64,000 nucleotides of DNA, taken from Planctomycetota bacterium (lineage in GTDB: Bacteria > Planctomycetota > Planctomycetia > JALXBF01). Within the stretch, counting starts at the first letter, position 1, and each line of letters opens with the position of its first letter. The notes below the pieces were generated by a model. That model was not told where the DNA came from. It did not search any database and saw only the letters and a program-made list of their open reading frames with translations. The stretch spans positions 1-64,000 of the forward strand of contig JALXBF010000058.1 of the NCBI GenBank assembly GCA_026991575.1. The letters run 5' to 3'. This document shows, in pieces, positions 8,501-17,828 of the stretch. The position numbers and the translations under genes were made by a program.

Positions 8501-10693
8501 CTAGGGTAGCCCCCACCGTTTACGTAGCGTCCATTCCACGACCAGCAGTCCAACGAACAGAAGTAGCACCGGCCAGTTGTCCCAGAGTCTCACAACTGTT
8601 CGCTTGCGCAGCTCGAGCCTAAAGTCCCGCTTCTTCAGCTTCCTCAGGAACGCAGGCAGCTCCTCGGGCAGCACGAACTCACCGCCACTCAACTCGGCAA
8701 TCTCTGCCAGCAACTCCGGATCAGCTGCCGGATTGACCAGTTCCAGGTCTTGCTGAAATGCGAGAAACTTCCGCTCCACCGGCCCGGCTAGCAGCTCGTC
8801 GCCTTGCCGTACGGTTAGCTTCACGGTATAGTCTCCCGCCTTCTTCGTTTCCCAGAACACCCCTCGCATGCGATCGCCCTGATAGTACATTCGCACCTGG
8901 TGCTCCTTGCCGTCCGGATCGACAACGACCACCTCGTACTGGCCGTCCGAAACGAACCGGCCCCGCTCGTCTTCAGCACCGGCGGTGATCTCCAGGCTCT
9001 CGCCCACTCGAACGCGCCGGGTAGCCAGGTTCAGCCAGGCTCGTGCGCTGCCGACGTCCTCACGTCGCGCCAGCCACAGCACAAGCTGCCGCCAGAACCT
9101 GCGGTGTACCTGCTTACCAGCATCGCTGTACAGATGCCACTGCCAGGTCGTGTCCCCGCCGAACGCCAGTGTTCGCCCGGCACCAAACTCCTGGCTGACC
9201 AGCAAGGGCACCTGACCGTTGCCGGTGGCCAGCAGGCGGGCCCCCACTTTCGGCTCGCCGATCATCGAGCCGCCGCGCAACGGTGGCATCTCGCGCCACA
9301 GCGCCCGGGTGCCACCCTCCTCTGGGCCAACCCGCAGCACGAAATGCACGAGCCCTTCTGCCGTCGGCTCGAGCTTCAGCGGCTCTTCGATTTGTGGATC
9401 AGACGGGTGCATCTCGACCGGCAACAGCTCGGCCAACGGGGCCGCGTGCCAGTGACCGGGCCCAAAGCTTCGCCTGCCCCCCAGCATACCGAGCCCCATA
9501 CCTTGACGAACCCGCTCGGCCACTGCTTCCTGAAAGCTCCGCGGCACCCAGTCGGCCGGGACATCACGCAAGAGGATCACGTCCAGGTCGTCGAGCGGCA
9601 GTTGGTTGAGTTCGGCGGCGAGCTGGTTCGCGTCGAGCGCTTTGACCAGGATGGCCTGGATTTCTTGCGCCCGGTCCAGACTGCGCTTCAGAAACGTCCC
9701 TTCCCACGTCTCCGGTGAGCCGTCGATGATGAGAACGCGAATACCGCCGGCCAGCACGGTCACCCAGGAACTGATGGTGTTGTTCGAGGTGATGCTCTCG
9801 GTGGCGCCGGCCTCCAGCGGCTCGGCCGTCAGCGTCACTTTCATTTCGCCGGCCCGCTCGGCCTGAGCATGCAGCTCGACCCGGCTGCGGAACGGTGTGT
9901 CCGGTACGCGTACCGTCTGGGACGCAACACGCTGGCCGTCGAACTCCAGGTCAACGCGCACGGTACTGCCCGGGAACCCCACCACGGCCAACTCACTGAC
10001 CACGGGCACTCTGGTGCGTTCAAAGACGGTTGGTCCCGCGTCGATGCTCCGCAGGCCCACGTCCTGAGCGATTGCGGCCACCCCGCTGCGGCCGAATGCT
10101 ACGGTGAACACCGGCACGCTGACGTTGCGGTACAGTTCGGCCGCTTGAGCCGGGGGCACATCGCCTGCGTTGTTGGCGCCGTCACTCAGCAGTAGCACCG
10201 CTGCGATCCGGCTGCCTGCTTCTTGCAGCACCTGGCGGAGCGCGTCGCCGAGGGCAGTCTCCTGACCGTTGGGCCGTTCCTCGGGCGTCTCCTTCAAGTA
10301 GGCCTCACGGTCGAAGTACACGACGCGTACGTCGAGCAATCGGGCAAGCTCCTCCAGCTCATCCGCAGACCGCTCGATCGCCTCTTGCATCGCCTGCCAG
10401 CGACTGCGACCGCCGGCGGCGTCCGCCACGGTCATGCTCCGGGACCGATCCATGAGCACGAAGAACGTGGCCGAGCGGCGCCGCACCTCCGTCAGCACCA
10501 GCGCGGGCCGGAAAAGGAGCGTGACCAGCACGACCGCAGCCGCCAGCCGAAGGAGCATCAGCACCCGACGGCGGCGCGTGGACAGTTGCGCGCGGGCGTA
10601 CAGCCACCAGCCCGCAGCAACCAGGACCAACGCGGCCACCAGGGCTACGATCACGTGAAACACCGGTTGTGTGAACGCCCCGACCGTGTTCAT
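8501..10693 (-). CDS. membrane VWA protein with glutamine-amidotransferase-like domain
   Basis: A 730-residue inner-membrane protein: two N-terminal transmembrane helices (about 12-32 and 43-65), a von Willebrand A domain with the MIDAS-type DRSRS signature near residue 82 and LLSDGANN, a central region like the class I glutamine-amidotransferase fold (VLIIDGSPETWEGTFLKRSL, then GMLGGRRSFGPG), a beta-rich segment and a C-terminal helix (about 702-722). The last helix is followed by a short basic tail. Its ATG overlaps the TGA of the upstream gene (ATGA at 10690-10693), indicating translational coupling. Such proteins belong to MoxR/DUF58 clusters. No catalytic Cys-His-Glu triad was recognised, so the amidotransferase-like part is probably non-enzymatic. 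Confidence 0.88.
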   Translation of the reverse strand: MNTVGAFTQPVFHVIVALVAALVLVAAGWWLYARAQLSTRRRRVLMLLRLAAAVVLVTLLFRPALVLTEVRRRSATFFVLMDRSRSMTVADAAGGRSRWQAMQEAIERSADELEELARLLDVRVVYFDREAYLKETPEERPNGQETALGDALRQVLQEAGSRIAAVLLLSDGANNAGDVPPAQAAELYRNVSVPVFTVAFGRSGVAAIAQDVGLRSIDAGPTVFERTRVPVVSELAVVGFPGSTVRVDLEFDGQRVASQTVRVPDTPFRSRVELHAQAERAGEMKVTLTAEPLEAGATESITSNNTISSWVTVLAGGIRVLIIDGSPETWEGTFLKRSLDRAQEIQAILVKALDANQLAAELNQLPLDDLDVILLRDVPADWVPRSFQEAVAERVRQGMGLGMLGGRRSFGPGHWHAAPLAELLPVEMHPSDPQIEEPLKLEPTAEGLVHFVLRVGPEEGGTRALWREMPPLRGGSMIGEPKVGARLLATGNGQVPLLVSQEFGAGRTLAFGGDTTWQWHLYSDAGKQVHRRFWRQLVLWLARREDVGSARAWLNLATRRVRVGESLEITAGAEDERGRFVSDGQYEVVVVDPDGKEHQVRMYYQGDRMRGVFWETKKAGDYTVKLTVRQGDELLAGPVERKFLAFQQDLELVNPAADPELLAEIAELSGGEFVLPEELPAFLRKLKKRDFRLELRKRTVVRLWDNWPVLLLFVGLLVVEWTLRKRWGLP

Positions 10694-12900
10694 GCTGCTG
10701 CGCTGGGACGGGCCGAATCGGGCGCCCCCCCACCAGCTTGCGGCCGCCCGCCCCCGTAGAAGCGGTTGGCCAGGTAGTGTTCAACGACGAAAAGGCTTGC
10801 CAGGAAAAGTGCCAGGTAGGGGAACAGCTCGCGGCCCCTGCGCACGTTCGCCAGCGCGTTGCGCAGCTCGTCGACCGTGCGCACAATCACCGCACTGTCT
10901 TCCGGAAACAGCGCCTGAACCTGGCCCTTCGATAGCCGCTCCAGCCGGCTCTCGATCCGCGATGCATTCACCGAAAACCCCCACGTCTTCTGCACACCAC
11001 CCTGCCCGGCCAGCACCAGGCGGTAGTGACCTACGGTGGCAGGAGCCGCAATCAGCAGCTTCGATTGACCGGCTTCCAGCACCCCTTCCAACCTGGCCCC
11101 CCCTTTCGGTGGCACCACCGTGTACGATGCGCGCGCACTGGTGCGGTCAACTGTCAGCACCACATCCTGGCCGGCAATCCAGTTCCAGCGGCGGTGGGCA
11201 ACGCCGGCAAGGTGGAGCGTCATGCTGTCCATGAGGATGACAAACGTGGTCGGGGACTGGGGTAGATCGTTCCAGCGTTCCAGAACGGGAGCCGCACTCA
11301 CCGGGGTGGTCATCAGCATCACTCGCCCGCGCCGCGGCGCTGATGTCGGATCGGGAGCCGCTGCTTCTTCCGGTTCCAGCCGCTCCATCAGCGCTGGCTG
11401 GCCGTCCGTGTACCGCAGCACGACACGGGCCCGGTCTTGCTGTTTGGTCACTTTCCAGTAGCGGTACACGACAACCTGTCCCAGAGCGGTCTCGTTCCAC
11501 TCATGCAACAGCCGGACGGCCGGATGGCCCGGCACGGCCGCTTCCAGGTGGACGGGTTCGTCCGGATCGGCAAGCGCATCGGGCTGAGCGGGCAGGAGCG
11601 ACTGAGCTTCCACCGTGGCGTACAGCTCTGGCTGGCAGCGTTTGCCGACGAAGAGCGCCAGGCCGCCGCCTGCGCGGACATGTTCGGCGAGCATGCGCCA
11701 GTCGTCGCGGCCGGGCCCAGACAGGTCCAGCAAGAAAATGACGTCGTACTCGCCGGGCTGGACCCGGCGGAGCACGTCCGGGTCTGCGCGTTCGACCCGG
11801 TGCCGGAGCCGGCCGAGCCGCACCAGTTCGCGGGGCGCCAGGGCCTGCACCAACGGCTCCGCCTCCAGCTCGCGCGGCGAGACGACCAGCACGCGCGTCG
11901 GCTGCCGCACCTCCAGGGAGAAAAACCACTGGTCGTCAAATCGCAGCCCACCCCCATCACCACGGAAGCGGATCATACCTTGCCGGAAACCAGGCTCCAG
12001 GGCCCGCAGGACGAAGTCATGGCGGATGGGGGTTCCGGCTCGCAGATCAACCGCCTGCTGACCGCGCAGCTGGCCGTCAAGGGTAAGTTCGAGCCGTCCG
12101 GAGGCGTCCACCCCGATCGCTTCAAGCTCTGCCCGAATCGTTACGCTTGAGTGGGCGGGCACACTGTCGCTGGTCGGGCCACCGGAAAGCACCACCACGT
12201 TGCGTACCTGCTCACGACCCACGTCAAAGACGCACACCCCTACGCCGCCTGCGATCTGCCCCATGGCTTGCTGGACGGTGTCAGCAGCACGCAGGTCCAA
12301 GCTACCCTGCATGAGGTCAGTAAACACGTACAGCTCCTTGCGCTCGATGGAAGCCTCGCGGAGCTGCCGGAGCGCCTCGAGCAAGGCTGGCGTGAGATCG
12401 TGCACGCCGGGTTGTACGCGGAGGCCGGCCACGCGGCGCAACGCCTCACTCGGCCGCATGAAGACGGCCACCTCTGGTGCGGCAGCGTCAACGACCAAGA
12501 CCTCCGAGTCCTCCGGTAGCTCTTCCAGCAGTCCACGCGCCGCCTCCTTGGCATGCTCCAGCGCGCTTTGCTCCTGGCCGTCGGCATACTCCATTGACAA
12601 GCTCGTATCGAAGACCATTGCGACCGCCGCCGGTGCTCGCTCGTCGAAGGCACCTCCGGAGCGTGAGATCCGCGGTCGTGCCAGCGCCAGCGCGACGAGG
12701 ACGATGAGCAGGACGCGGAGCGCAAGCAGCAAGAGGTGGCGGAGACGGAGGCGACGAGTGATTCGCTGGTAGCGGTAGCGCAGCAGCCGCAGCGCCGGGA
12801 ACGGCTCGTGCCGGGGCTTCTCGCGCAGCACCAGATGGATAATGATCGGCAACACACCCAACAGCGCCCCGGCCGCCAACGCAGGATTGATCCAGTCCAT
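10690..12900 (-). CDS. BatA-like membrane VWA protein
   Basis: A 736-residue membrane protein. The N-terminus has the double-transmembrane arrangement of BatA-like proteins: ALLGVLPIIIHL, a charged loop, then the LLLLALRVLLIVLVALALARP helix. A VWA domain follows, with DTSLSMEY as the MIDAS motif near residue 98, then further beta-rich domains and a C-terminal helix (FPYLALFLASLFVVEHYL). ATG at 12898-12900 is preferred over the preceding GTG because GAGGTG lies just upstream. It sits between DUF58 (upstream) and the VWA/amidotransferase-like gene (4-bp overlap) and is presumably cotranscribed with both. A role in a MoxR-driven complex is inferred from context. Confidence 0.88.
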   Translation of the reverse strand: MDWINPALAAGALLGVLPIIIHLVLREKPRHEPFPALRLLRYRYQRITRRLRLRHLLLLALRVLLIVLVALALARPRISRSGGAFDERAPAAVAMVFDTSLSMEYADGQEQSALEHAKEAARGLLEELPEDSEVLVVDAAAPEVAVFMRPSEALRRVAGLRVQPGVHDLTPALLEALRQLREASIERKELYVFTDLMQGSLDLRAADTVQQAMGQIAGGVGVCVFDVGREQVRNVVVLSGGPTSDSVPAHSSVTIRAELEAIGVDASGRLELTLDGQLRGQQAVDLRAGTPIRHDFVLRALEPGFRQGMIRFRGDGGGLRFDDQWFFSLEVRQPTRVLVVSPRELEAEPLVQALAPRELVRLGRLRHRVERADPDVLRRVQPGEYDVIFLLDLSGPGRDDWRMLAEHVRAGGGLALFVGKRCQPELYATVEAQSLLPAQPDALADPDEPVHLEAAVPGHPAVRLLHEWNETALGQVVVYRYWKVTKQQDRARVVLRYTDGQPALMERLEPEEAAAPDPTSAPRRGRVMLMTTPVSAAPVLERWNDLPQSPTTFVILMDSMTLHLAGVAHRRWNWIAGQDVVLTVDRTSARASYTVVPPKGGARLEGVLEAGQSKLLIAAPATVGHYRLVLAGQGGVQKTWGFSVNASRIESRLERLSKGQVQALFPEDSAVIVRTVDELRNALANVRRGRELFPYLALFLASLFVVEHYLANRFYGGGRPQAGGGAPDSARPSAAA

Positions 12901-13020
12901 CACACCTCGTCCGCTGTCAGTTTCTCAAGCGGCTCACGCGTCTGGACACCACCCTCACAGTCACCCCCCTCACACCAGCCACCGCAACCACCGCCACCAG
13001 TGCGTGCCAGCTCGGCGCGA

Positions 13021-13950
13021 TCAGAACCGCTGGCTACGAGCCACCAGGTAACTCGTCAGGGCACGGTCAAACGGCACGCCCGTGTGCAACGGCACGTAGT
13101 CGATCCGGAGTCGGTAGCACTCCTGCTTTATTGTCTCCCGAAACTGCGCCAGCGTCTCCAGGTAGCTGGTGCGCACGCCTCTTGGGTCCACCGTCAACTT
13201 CTCGTGGCTTTCCGGCTCCTCAAATTCCGTCAGATCCTCGAACGGGAACTCCGCCTCGGCCTGCTCCAGCACATGGAACACGATGACGTCGTGTCCCTGA
13301 TGCCGAAGATGACGGAGGCCACGGAGCACCGGCTCCAGATCCTCCTCCAACGATGCACCCGGCGCATCGGCCGGTGGCAAGAAATCGCTCAGCAAGACTA
13401 CCAGACTGCGGTGCCGGATCATGCGGGCAAGCTGCGTCAGTGAGGCTTCCATGTCGGTGCGACCGCTCGGCTTCAAGCGGCTCAGAAGCGCAAGGACATT
13501 GCCCAGCTGCTTGCGCTGTGCCCGCGGCTCCAGGCTGGTGCGCACGCGATCGGCGAACGCAATGACCCCCACCGGGTCCTGCTGCCGCACCATGAGATAC
13601 GCCAAAGCGGCGGCCAGACAGATGCAGTACTCGAACTTGGTCAGTTCCTGAAGCCGCTGATACCCCATGGATTCCGACAGGTCCATGCACAGGAAACCGG
13701 TGACGTTCGTCTCAGCCTGGTACTGCTTCACGTAGAACCGGTCCGTGCGGGCGTACAGATTCCAGTCGATGGTTTTCAGATCGTCGCCGGGCACGTACCT
13801 GCGATGCTCGCTAAACTCGACCGAGAACCCATGGAACGGGCTGCGATGCAGGCCCGCCAGGAAGCCCTCCACGATAAACCGTGCCCGCAGGTCCAGACGT
13901 GCCACCTGGCGAATCAGCGCGGGGCTCAGATAGTCGGTTGCTTTCCTCAT
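13021..13950 (-). CDS. DUF58 domain protein
   Basis: A 309-residue cytoplasmic protein of the DUF58 family, which has a VWA-like fold. The hallmark is R-x-YVPGDDLKTIDWNLYARTD followed by a KQYQAETN strand, then DLSESM as a degenerate MIDAS motif. DUF58 genes almost always accompany moxR. Here moxR is on the opposite strand about 4.5 kb away, and the BatA-like gene lies 120 bp downstream. The start is ATG at 13948-13950. The longer frame to 14016 adds unrelated residues. No strong SD is visible. The product has the usual length. Confidence 0.92.
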   Translation of the reverse strand: MRKATDYLSPALIRQVARLDLRARFIVEGFLAGLHRSPFHGFSVEFSEHRRYVPGDDLKTIDWNLYARTDRFYVKQYQAETNVTGFLCMDLSESMGYQRLQELTKFEYCICLAAALAYLMVRQQDPVGVIAFADRVRTSLEPRAQRKQLGNVLALLSRLKPSGRTDMEASLTQLARMIRHRSLVVLLSDFLPPADAPGASLEEDLEPVLRGLRHLRHQGHDVIVFHVLEQAEAEFPFEDLTEFEEPESHEKLTVDPRGVRTSYLETLAQFRETIKQECYRLRIDYVPLHTGVPFDRALTSYLVARSQRF

Positions 13951-14096
13951 CGGTGCACGGAACGCACTTGGCCTGCCGGTACCCCGGGTTCCCTCAGCAT
14001 AGTCACAGATGACCACACACTACAGCTCTGCACGCCGGTCCGTGTCGCCGACCGCCCTGCCCGCCAGCTCCCGCACACGACGGGCGCCGCGGCGCG

Positions 14097-14570
14097 CTAG
14101 AGCGTATCCGGAACCAGCAATTCATTATCCGGTGAATAGAAGCCCTGGTCTGGCACCTGGTACAGGCCACGGGTTTCGCGTGCCAGGTAGGTGGCGAGCG
14201 TCTGGGCGAGCCGCCGCAGCGGCGACTTCGCCGGAGTGATCAACGGCACGCCAATGATGAACAGCTGCTTTGTCTTGCGGATCGTGTCCAGCACCTCGTC
14301 GACGTGCTCGCCAGTGCGGCCCTCGAACGTCGCAATGACGGGCCGTACCTCCTCTCGTACTTCGGCATCACCTTCCGGTCCGCCACCCACCCGCTCCACC
14401 ATGACCCCTTCGCGGGCCCCTGGTACGCGGAAGGTCACTTGCTCCCAGTCCACATCCTCTCCCAACACTTCGGACTCAAGCTCAAAGCCATGGCGTAGAC
14501 AGGTGTCCAGCAGGTCGGAAGCGTGGGGGCAAGTCCGTTTCGTACCGAAGACACGGATCCAGTAAGCCAT
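14097..14570 (-). CDS. hypothetical protein, 157 aa
   Basis: I do not recognise this family. The product begins MAYWIRVFGTKR, is mildly acidic in the middle (several Glu/Asp/Gly runs) and ends with a segment of aromatic and Pro residues (LYQVPDQGFYSPDNELLVPD). There is no signal peptide, membrane helix or cysteine pair typical of a metal site. The ATG has AAGGAGC directly upstream, and coding bias is clear in this frame. It lies 146 bp upstream of the DUF58 start on the same strand, so it could be the first gene of that operon. Its content suggests a small cytoplasmic protein. Confidence 0.72.
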   Translation of the reverse strand: MAYWIRVFGTKRTCPHASDLLDTCLRHGFELESEVLGEDVDWEQVTFRVPGAREGVMVERVGGGPEGDAEVREEVRPVIATFEGRTGEHVDEVLDTIRKTKQLFIIGVPLITPAKSPLRRLAQTLATYLARETRGLYQVPDQGFYSPDNELLVPDTL

Positions 14571-14836
14571 GCTCCTTGCCTTCTACTGGGGGGAGTCCCG
14601 CGCTAGGGTTCGGCCCACCAATCGAGCGTTCCCATGCTACGACATGCCGAGCGTCTTGCCAAGCCACTGGCGCGGCGCTCGCCGAACGGCACCCGTGATG
14701 GCCAAAAAACACAACCAGCCACGCGCGCGGAGACGCCCGCCACGCATGGCTGGCTTGGTTTCTCACAGCAACAGTCAGCCGTCCGAGCCTACCAGCCGGA
14801 TCAGGCCACAGAATCGAACACCGGTAGCCTGCAGGC

Positions 14837-15136
14837 TTACTTCTTGCGGCCCACGCACTCAGGCCCCTCGAGGGGGTCCTTCTTTTCCGTAATCTGTGGG
14901 CACTGGCTGGCCATCTCCCGGTTCAGGTCAATGTACTCGCGCATGTCATCGGGCACGTTGTCCTCGTGGAAAATTGCCTCCACGGGGCACTCCGGCACGC
15001 ACGCCTCGCAGTCGATGCACTCGTCCGGGTTGATGTAGAGCATCTGCTCCCCTTCGTAGAAGCACTCGACCGGGCAAACGGCCACGCAGTCCGTGTACTT
15101 GCAATCGAAGCAGTTCTTCGTGACGACGTGCGCCAT
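14837..15136 (-). CDS. fdxA: 7Fe ferredoxin (FdxA type)
   Basis: A soluble electron carrier of 99 residues with one [3Fe-4S] and one [4Fe-4S] cluster. The N-terminal cluster motif is [18 protein letters not shown], and the second is [16 protein letters not shown], both as in seven-iron ferredoxins. A loop with [13 protein letters not shown] joins them. The ATG at 15134-15136 has AAGGAGC 6 bases upstream; the longer frame to 15211 lacks support. A minus-strand promoter reads TTGACA-N17-TAGGAT (15232-15260), giving a leader of roughly 90 bases. No redox partner gene is adjacent. The C-terminal tail ([15 protein letters not shown]) is longer than the cluster domain needs. Confidence 0.95.
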   Translation of the reverse strand: MAHVVTKNCFDCKYTDCVAVCPVECFYEGEQMLYINPDECIDCEACVPECPVEAIFHEDNVPDDMREYIDLNREMASQCPQITEKKDPLEGPECVGRKK

Positions 15137-15459
15137 TGCGTCGCTCCTTTCCTGTTCGTCCCAACCCAGAGATACACCCCGTGGCGGCTTGCCCCCCCGA
15201 TAGGGGCCCACCGCACCGCCAGTCTCGTCGAATCCTAATGCGGCCTATGCCCCCTGTCAAGCGACCGCTGCACCGCGGAAGCGCATGATCGTTGGCCGGT
15301 CGCGCGGATCGGCGGATTGGCCGATCGGGAACGGTCCGGTTCTGCATGAAGGGGAGCGAGCGAGCGCGGAGGTACTCACGTGGCGGGCGGCTGAGGGGCC
15401 GCGGTGCGTGGCCAACAGGGGTTGTCAGCGGTGAGATAGGCCGGTAGGGTAGCAGCGCG
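15137..15459. other. 323-bp divergent intergenic region
   Basis: No gene is seen. The fdxA promoter lies at 15232-15260 on the minus strand. Nothing equally good was found for the plus-strand gene at 15460. Confidence 0.45.
15232..15260 (-). promoter_or_regulatory. sigma70-type promoter of fdxA
   Basis: On the minus strand, TTGACA (15255-15260) and TAGGAT (15232-15237) are separated by 17 bases. Both hexamers are close to consensus and correctly oriented for the ferredoxin gene starting at 15136. Confidence 0.7.
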
Positions 15460-15984
15460 ATGAGCTACCCGTCGAGCCAAGGCACAAAGCGGCGTTGCTG
15501 CCGCACGGGCCGAGAACTGAAGCCGGGCGACGTCTACTTCGCTGCGCTCGTCCGGACCGAGGAAGGTCTTGTGCGCCTTGACTTCGCACCGGAAGCATGG
15601 CAAGGGCCGCCGGCCAACGCCATCGGCTACTGGCGTGGTCGAGTGCCCGTGCCGGCCCGGCGCCGCCGCCGGATCGACGATGCAACTGCTTTGCGTCTGT
15701 TCGAGCAGCTCGAGCAGACCGCCGGCGAGGACCACCGCCTCCGACTGGTGCGCTATCTGTTGGCCCTGCACCTCATGCGCCGCCGCATCCTTCGACTGGT
15801 GCGCATCGAGGTGCGTGGCGACCAGGAGTACATCCGCGTGCGGCACACTCGCGAGAAGACGCGCGAGTGGTTGGTCTGGTCCCCCGTGCTTGAGGAGGGC
15901 GAGCTGAGGGAGCTGGAGGGCCAGTTAGACGAGCTGCTCGCCCCGCTGCTAGCTTCCACGTCGGACGGCCATCGGGCGGCATAG
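15460..15984 (+). CDS. hypothetical protein with CC-zinc-ribbon-like start, 174 aa
   Basis: I do not recognise a named family. The start, with the pair CCRTGRELKPGDVYFAAL, resembles the short Cys-rich opening of planctomycete proteins of similar size. A run of arginines (PARRRRRIDD) and a helical, charged second half (EEGELRELEGQLDELL) follow. It is predicted soluble and basic. It starts at ATG 15460, and 28 bp after its stop lies the SD-ATG of a lipoprotein gene on the same strand, so the two form a likely operon. This pairing hints at an envelope-related job but does not prove one. Confidence 0.72.
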   Translation: MSYPSSQGTKRRCCRTGRELKPGDVYFAALVRTEEGLVRLDFAPEAWQGPPANAIGYWRGRVPVPARRRRRIDDATALRLFEQLEQTAGEDHRLRLVRYLLALHLMRRRILRLVRIEVRGDQEYIRVRHTREKTREWLVWSPVLEEGELRELEGQLDELLAPLLASTSDGHRAA

Positions 15985-16012
15985 TCAGCGCCCGGCGTGC
16001 AAGGAGGTGAGC

Positions 16013-17044
16013 ATGACGGCAACGCGCGGCATTCTGTCCCGGCTGCTCCGGCAAGGGACCCTGCTGCGCGCGGTGCTGGCCATCGTAGCAGCCTGTGCCA
16101 CGGTGGGCTGCCAGGCATGGCGCGGTCAAACGCTCGAACTGCTCCGCCGGCAGCCGACCACCGACGAGGTCATCGCCGCAGTCAACGCGAACAACGGCCT
16201 CATTGACACGCTGCTCTGCGACGACGTCGCCATCACGGTCAGAGCCGGCCAGAGCCTGCGGCAGCGGGTCCGTTCGGCCGTCGCGACCCACCTTGCGCTG
16301 CGTGGCCGGCTCGCAGTGCAGAAGCCGCGGCGGCTACGCCTCATCGCCGGCACGCCATTCTCGCGCGAACTGGACCTGGGATCAAACGACCGCGAGTTCT
16401 GGCTGTATCTCCGCCAGGCCCAAGAACCCTCGCTGGGCCCCGGCAAACACCCGGTGCTATATCACTGCACATACGAGCAATACCGCCGCTCGGGCGCCGA
16501 ACTGCCCCTGCAGCCGGAATGGGTCATCGCAGCGCTGGGAATCGAAGAAGTCGACCCCGCGGCCAGTCACTTTCTGCAACCTGGTCCGCCAGGTACCGTG
16601 GAACTGGCAACGCCCACCACGCTGTCGAACGGACTTCCGGCCGTCATCGTGCGTGTAGTCGCGCTGAAGTCTGGGACCATTCAGGCAGTGCGTTTGGAAC
16701 GGGGCGCCGTGGTCGTTGCGGAATCGACGCTATCGGGCCATATCCAGGATCCGACCACCACGGCCGTCGTACCGACGCGCGTCACCTTCACCTGGCACCC
16801 CGCCGACCTGACCGTCACGCTCAAACTGCGCCGGATCCGGGTCAACCCGCCGCTGACCACCGGCCAACTCAGCCGTCTGTGGGAATCGCCTTACGCGCAA
16901 CTCGTCGGCCGCGGCCTGGCGCAGGCAATCAACATCGCAGAGGCAGCCGCTCGGCGGCGGGCTTCGGGACAGCCGCGCCGCAGCAATGTTCAGCTACTGG
17001 GTCCAGAAGCGCTCGACTTGCCCCCCAGCGCCCCACTGCGTTGA
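16013..17044 (+). CDS. predicted lipoprotein, 343 aa
   Basis: An exported lipoprotein of unknown function. After a basic start (MTATRGILSRLLRQG) a hydrophobic stretch ends in the lipobox ATVGC at residue 33, so signal peptidase II cleavage and lipid anchoring are expected. The remainder is beta-rich with no enzyme motif. It resembles the LolA-like beta folds that bind lipids or lipoproteins (an early 'TVRAGQSLRQRVRS..LALRG.LAVQKPRRLRL' pattern), but this is an impression only. ATG at 16013 is chosen because AAGGAGGTGA (16001-16010) overlaps the earlier GTG at 16007 and is spaced correctly for the ATG. It converges on the sigma-factor gene. Confidence 0.82.
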   Translation: MTATRGILSRLLRQGTLLRAVLAIVAACATVGCQAWRGQTLELLRRQPTTDEVIAAVNANNGLIDTLLCDDVAITVRAGQSLRQRVRSAVATHLALRGRLAVQKPRRLRLIAGTPFSRELDLGSNDREFWLYLRQAQEPSLGPGKHPVLYHCTYEQYRRSGAELPLQPEWVIAALGIEEVDPAASHFLQPGPPGTVELATPTTLSNGLPAVIVRVVALKSGTIQAVRLERGAVVVAESTLSGHIQDPTTTAVVPTRVTFTWHPADLTVTLKLRRIRVNPPLTTGQLSRLWESPYAQLVGRGLAQAINIAEAAARRRASGQPRRSNVQLLGPEALDLPPSAPLR

Positions 17045-17068
17045 ACCGGCTCTGCGTCGCGGTCGTCG

Positions 17069-17653
17069 CTACTTCTGTTCGTCGCTTGGCACGAGCTGAC
17101 GAAGCTTTTCGCGCACGCGGTACAGCGTCGGGCCGATCGAGTTCTCAGCGATTCCCAGGATCTCGCTGATTTCCCGGTACGACTTGCCTTCGAGATGGTA
17201 GAGCCGAACGAGCTGTGCTTCGCGCTCGTCGAGCCGCTTCAACATGCGATCGATCTCGTCTCGGTCAGTGATCCGCTCAAGTGTCTGGTCGGCATCCGTG
17301 ACGTGCAGCGGAACGGACCGTGCTTCGGTGTGTCCCAGCTGCTCCTGGAACTTCCGCTTGATCAGCTCGCGCACGGCCACCCGTCGCGCAATAACGGTCA
17401 GGTACGTGGCCAGACTTGCCCGGCGACGGAACCGGCGCAGGACGGCAAAATCATCGGCGACAATCGTCAGCAGAATCTGGGCCGCGATGTCTTCGACATC
17501 GGCGGGCTGTAGCTTTACGCTGCGGGCATAGGCGGTGTGCTGGATCACGTGGTAGAACAGCCCGGTAAACCGCTCGACAAACGCGCGCCACCCCTCCGGG
17601 TCGCGTCGCAGGCAGCGTTCGAGGATTTGCCGGTCAAGCTCCGTCAGGGCCAC
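17069..17653 (-). CDS. RNA polymerase sigma factor, ECF-like
   Basis: A cytoplasmic sigma-70-family factor of 194 residues. Region 2 is recognisable from the helix with FVERFTGLFYHVIQHTA and DVEDIAAQILLTI, ending in the RRFRRRASLATYLTVIARRVA promoter-melting segment. Region 4 carries the helix-turn-helix YREISEILGIAENSIGPTLYRVREKLR. The start is GTG at 17651-17653 behind GGAGGT; the frame to 17695 begins with a Gly-rich non-conserved stretch. A TAGAAT hexamer at 17733-17738 (minus strand) is a candidate -10. No anti-sigma factor is adjacent, so regulation is probably by another route. The gene is convergent with the lipoprotein gene. Confidence 0.9.
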   Translation of the reverse strand: MALTELDRQILERCLRRDPEGWRAFVERFTGLFYHVIQHTAYARSVKLQPADVEDIAAQILLTIVADDFAVLRRFRRRASLATYLTVIARRVAVRELIKRKFQEQLGHTEARSVPLHVTDADQTLERITDRDEIDRMLKRLDEREAQLVRLYHLEGKSYREISEILGIAENSIGPTLYRVREKLRQLVPSDEQK

Positions 17654-17828
17654 TTCGAAACCTCCAGCCCCGGTGCGGCCACCGCACCGAAGCATGCTCG
17701 GACCGCCGGCCCCTGCTCAATCTCTCCCTTCGATTCTACCCGGAATTGCCTGCCCGGTAGGTTCTCTGAGGGAAACATGCCACCCAGCGGTGCTTGCGGC
17801 CCGAGGCTCCGGCCACAGGGTCAGCGGC

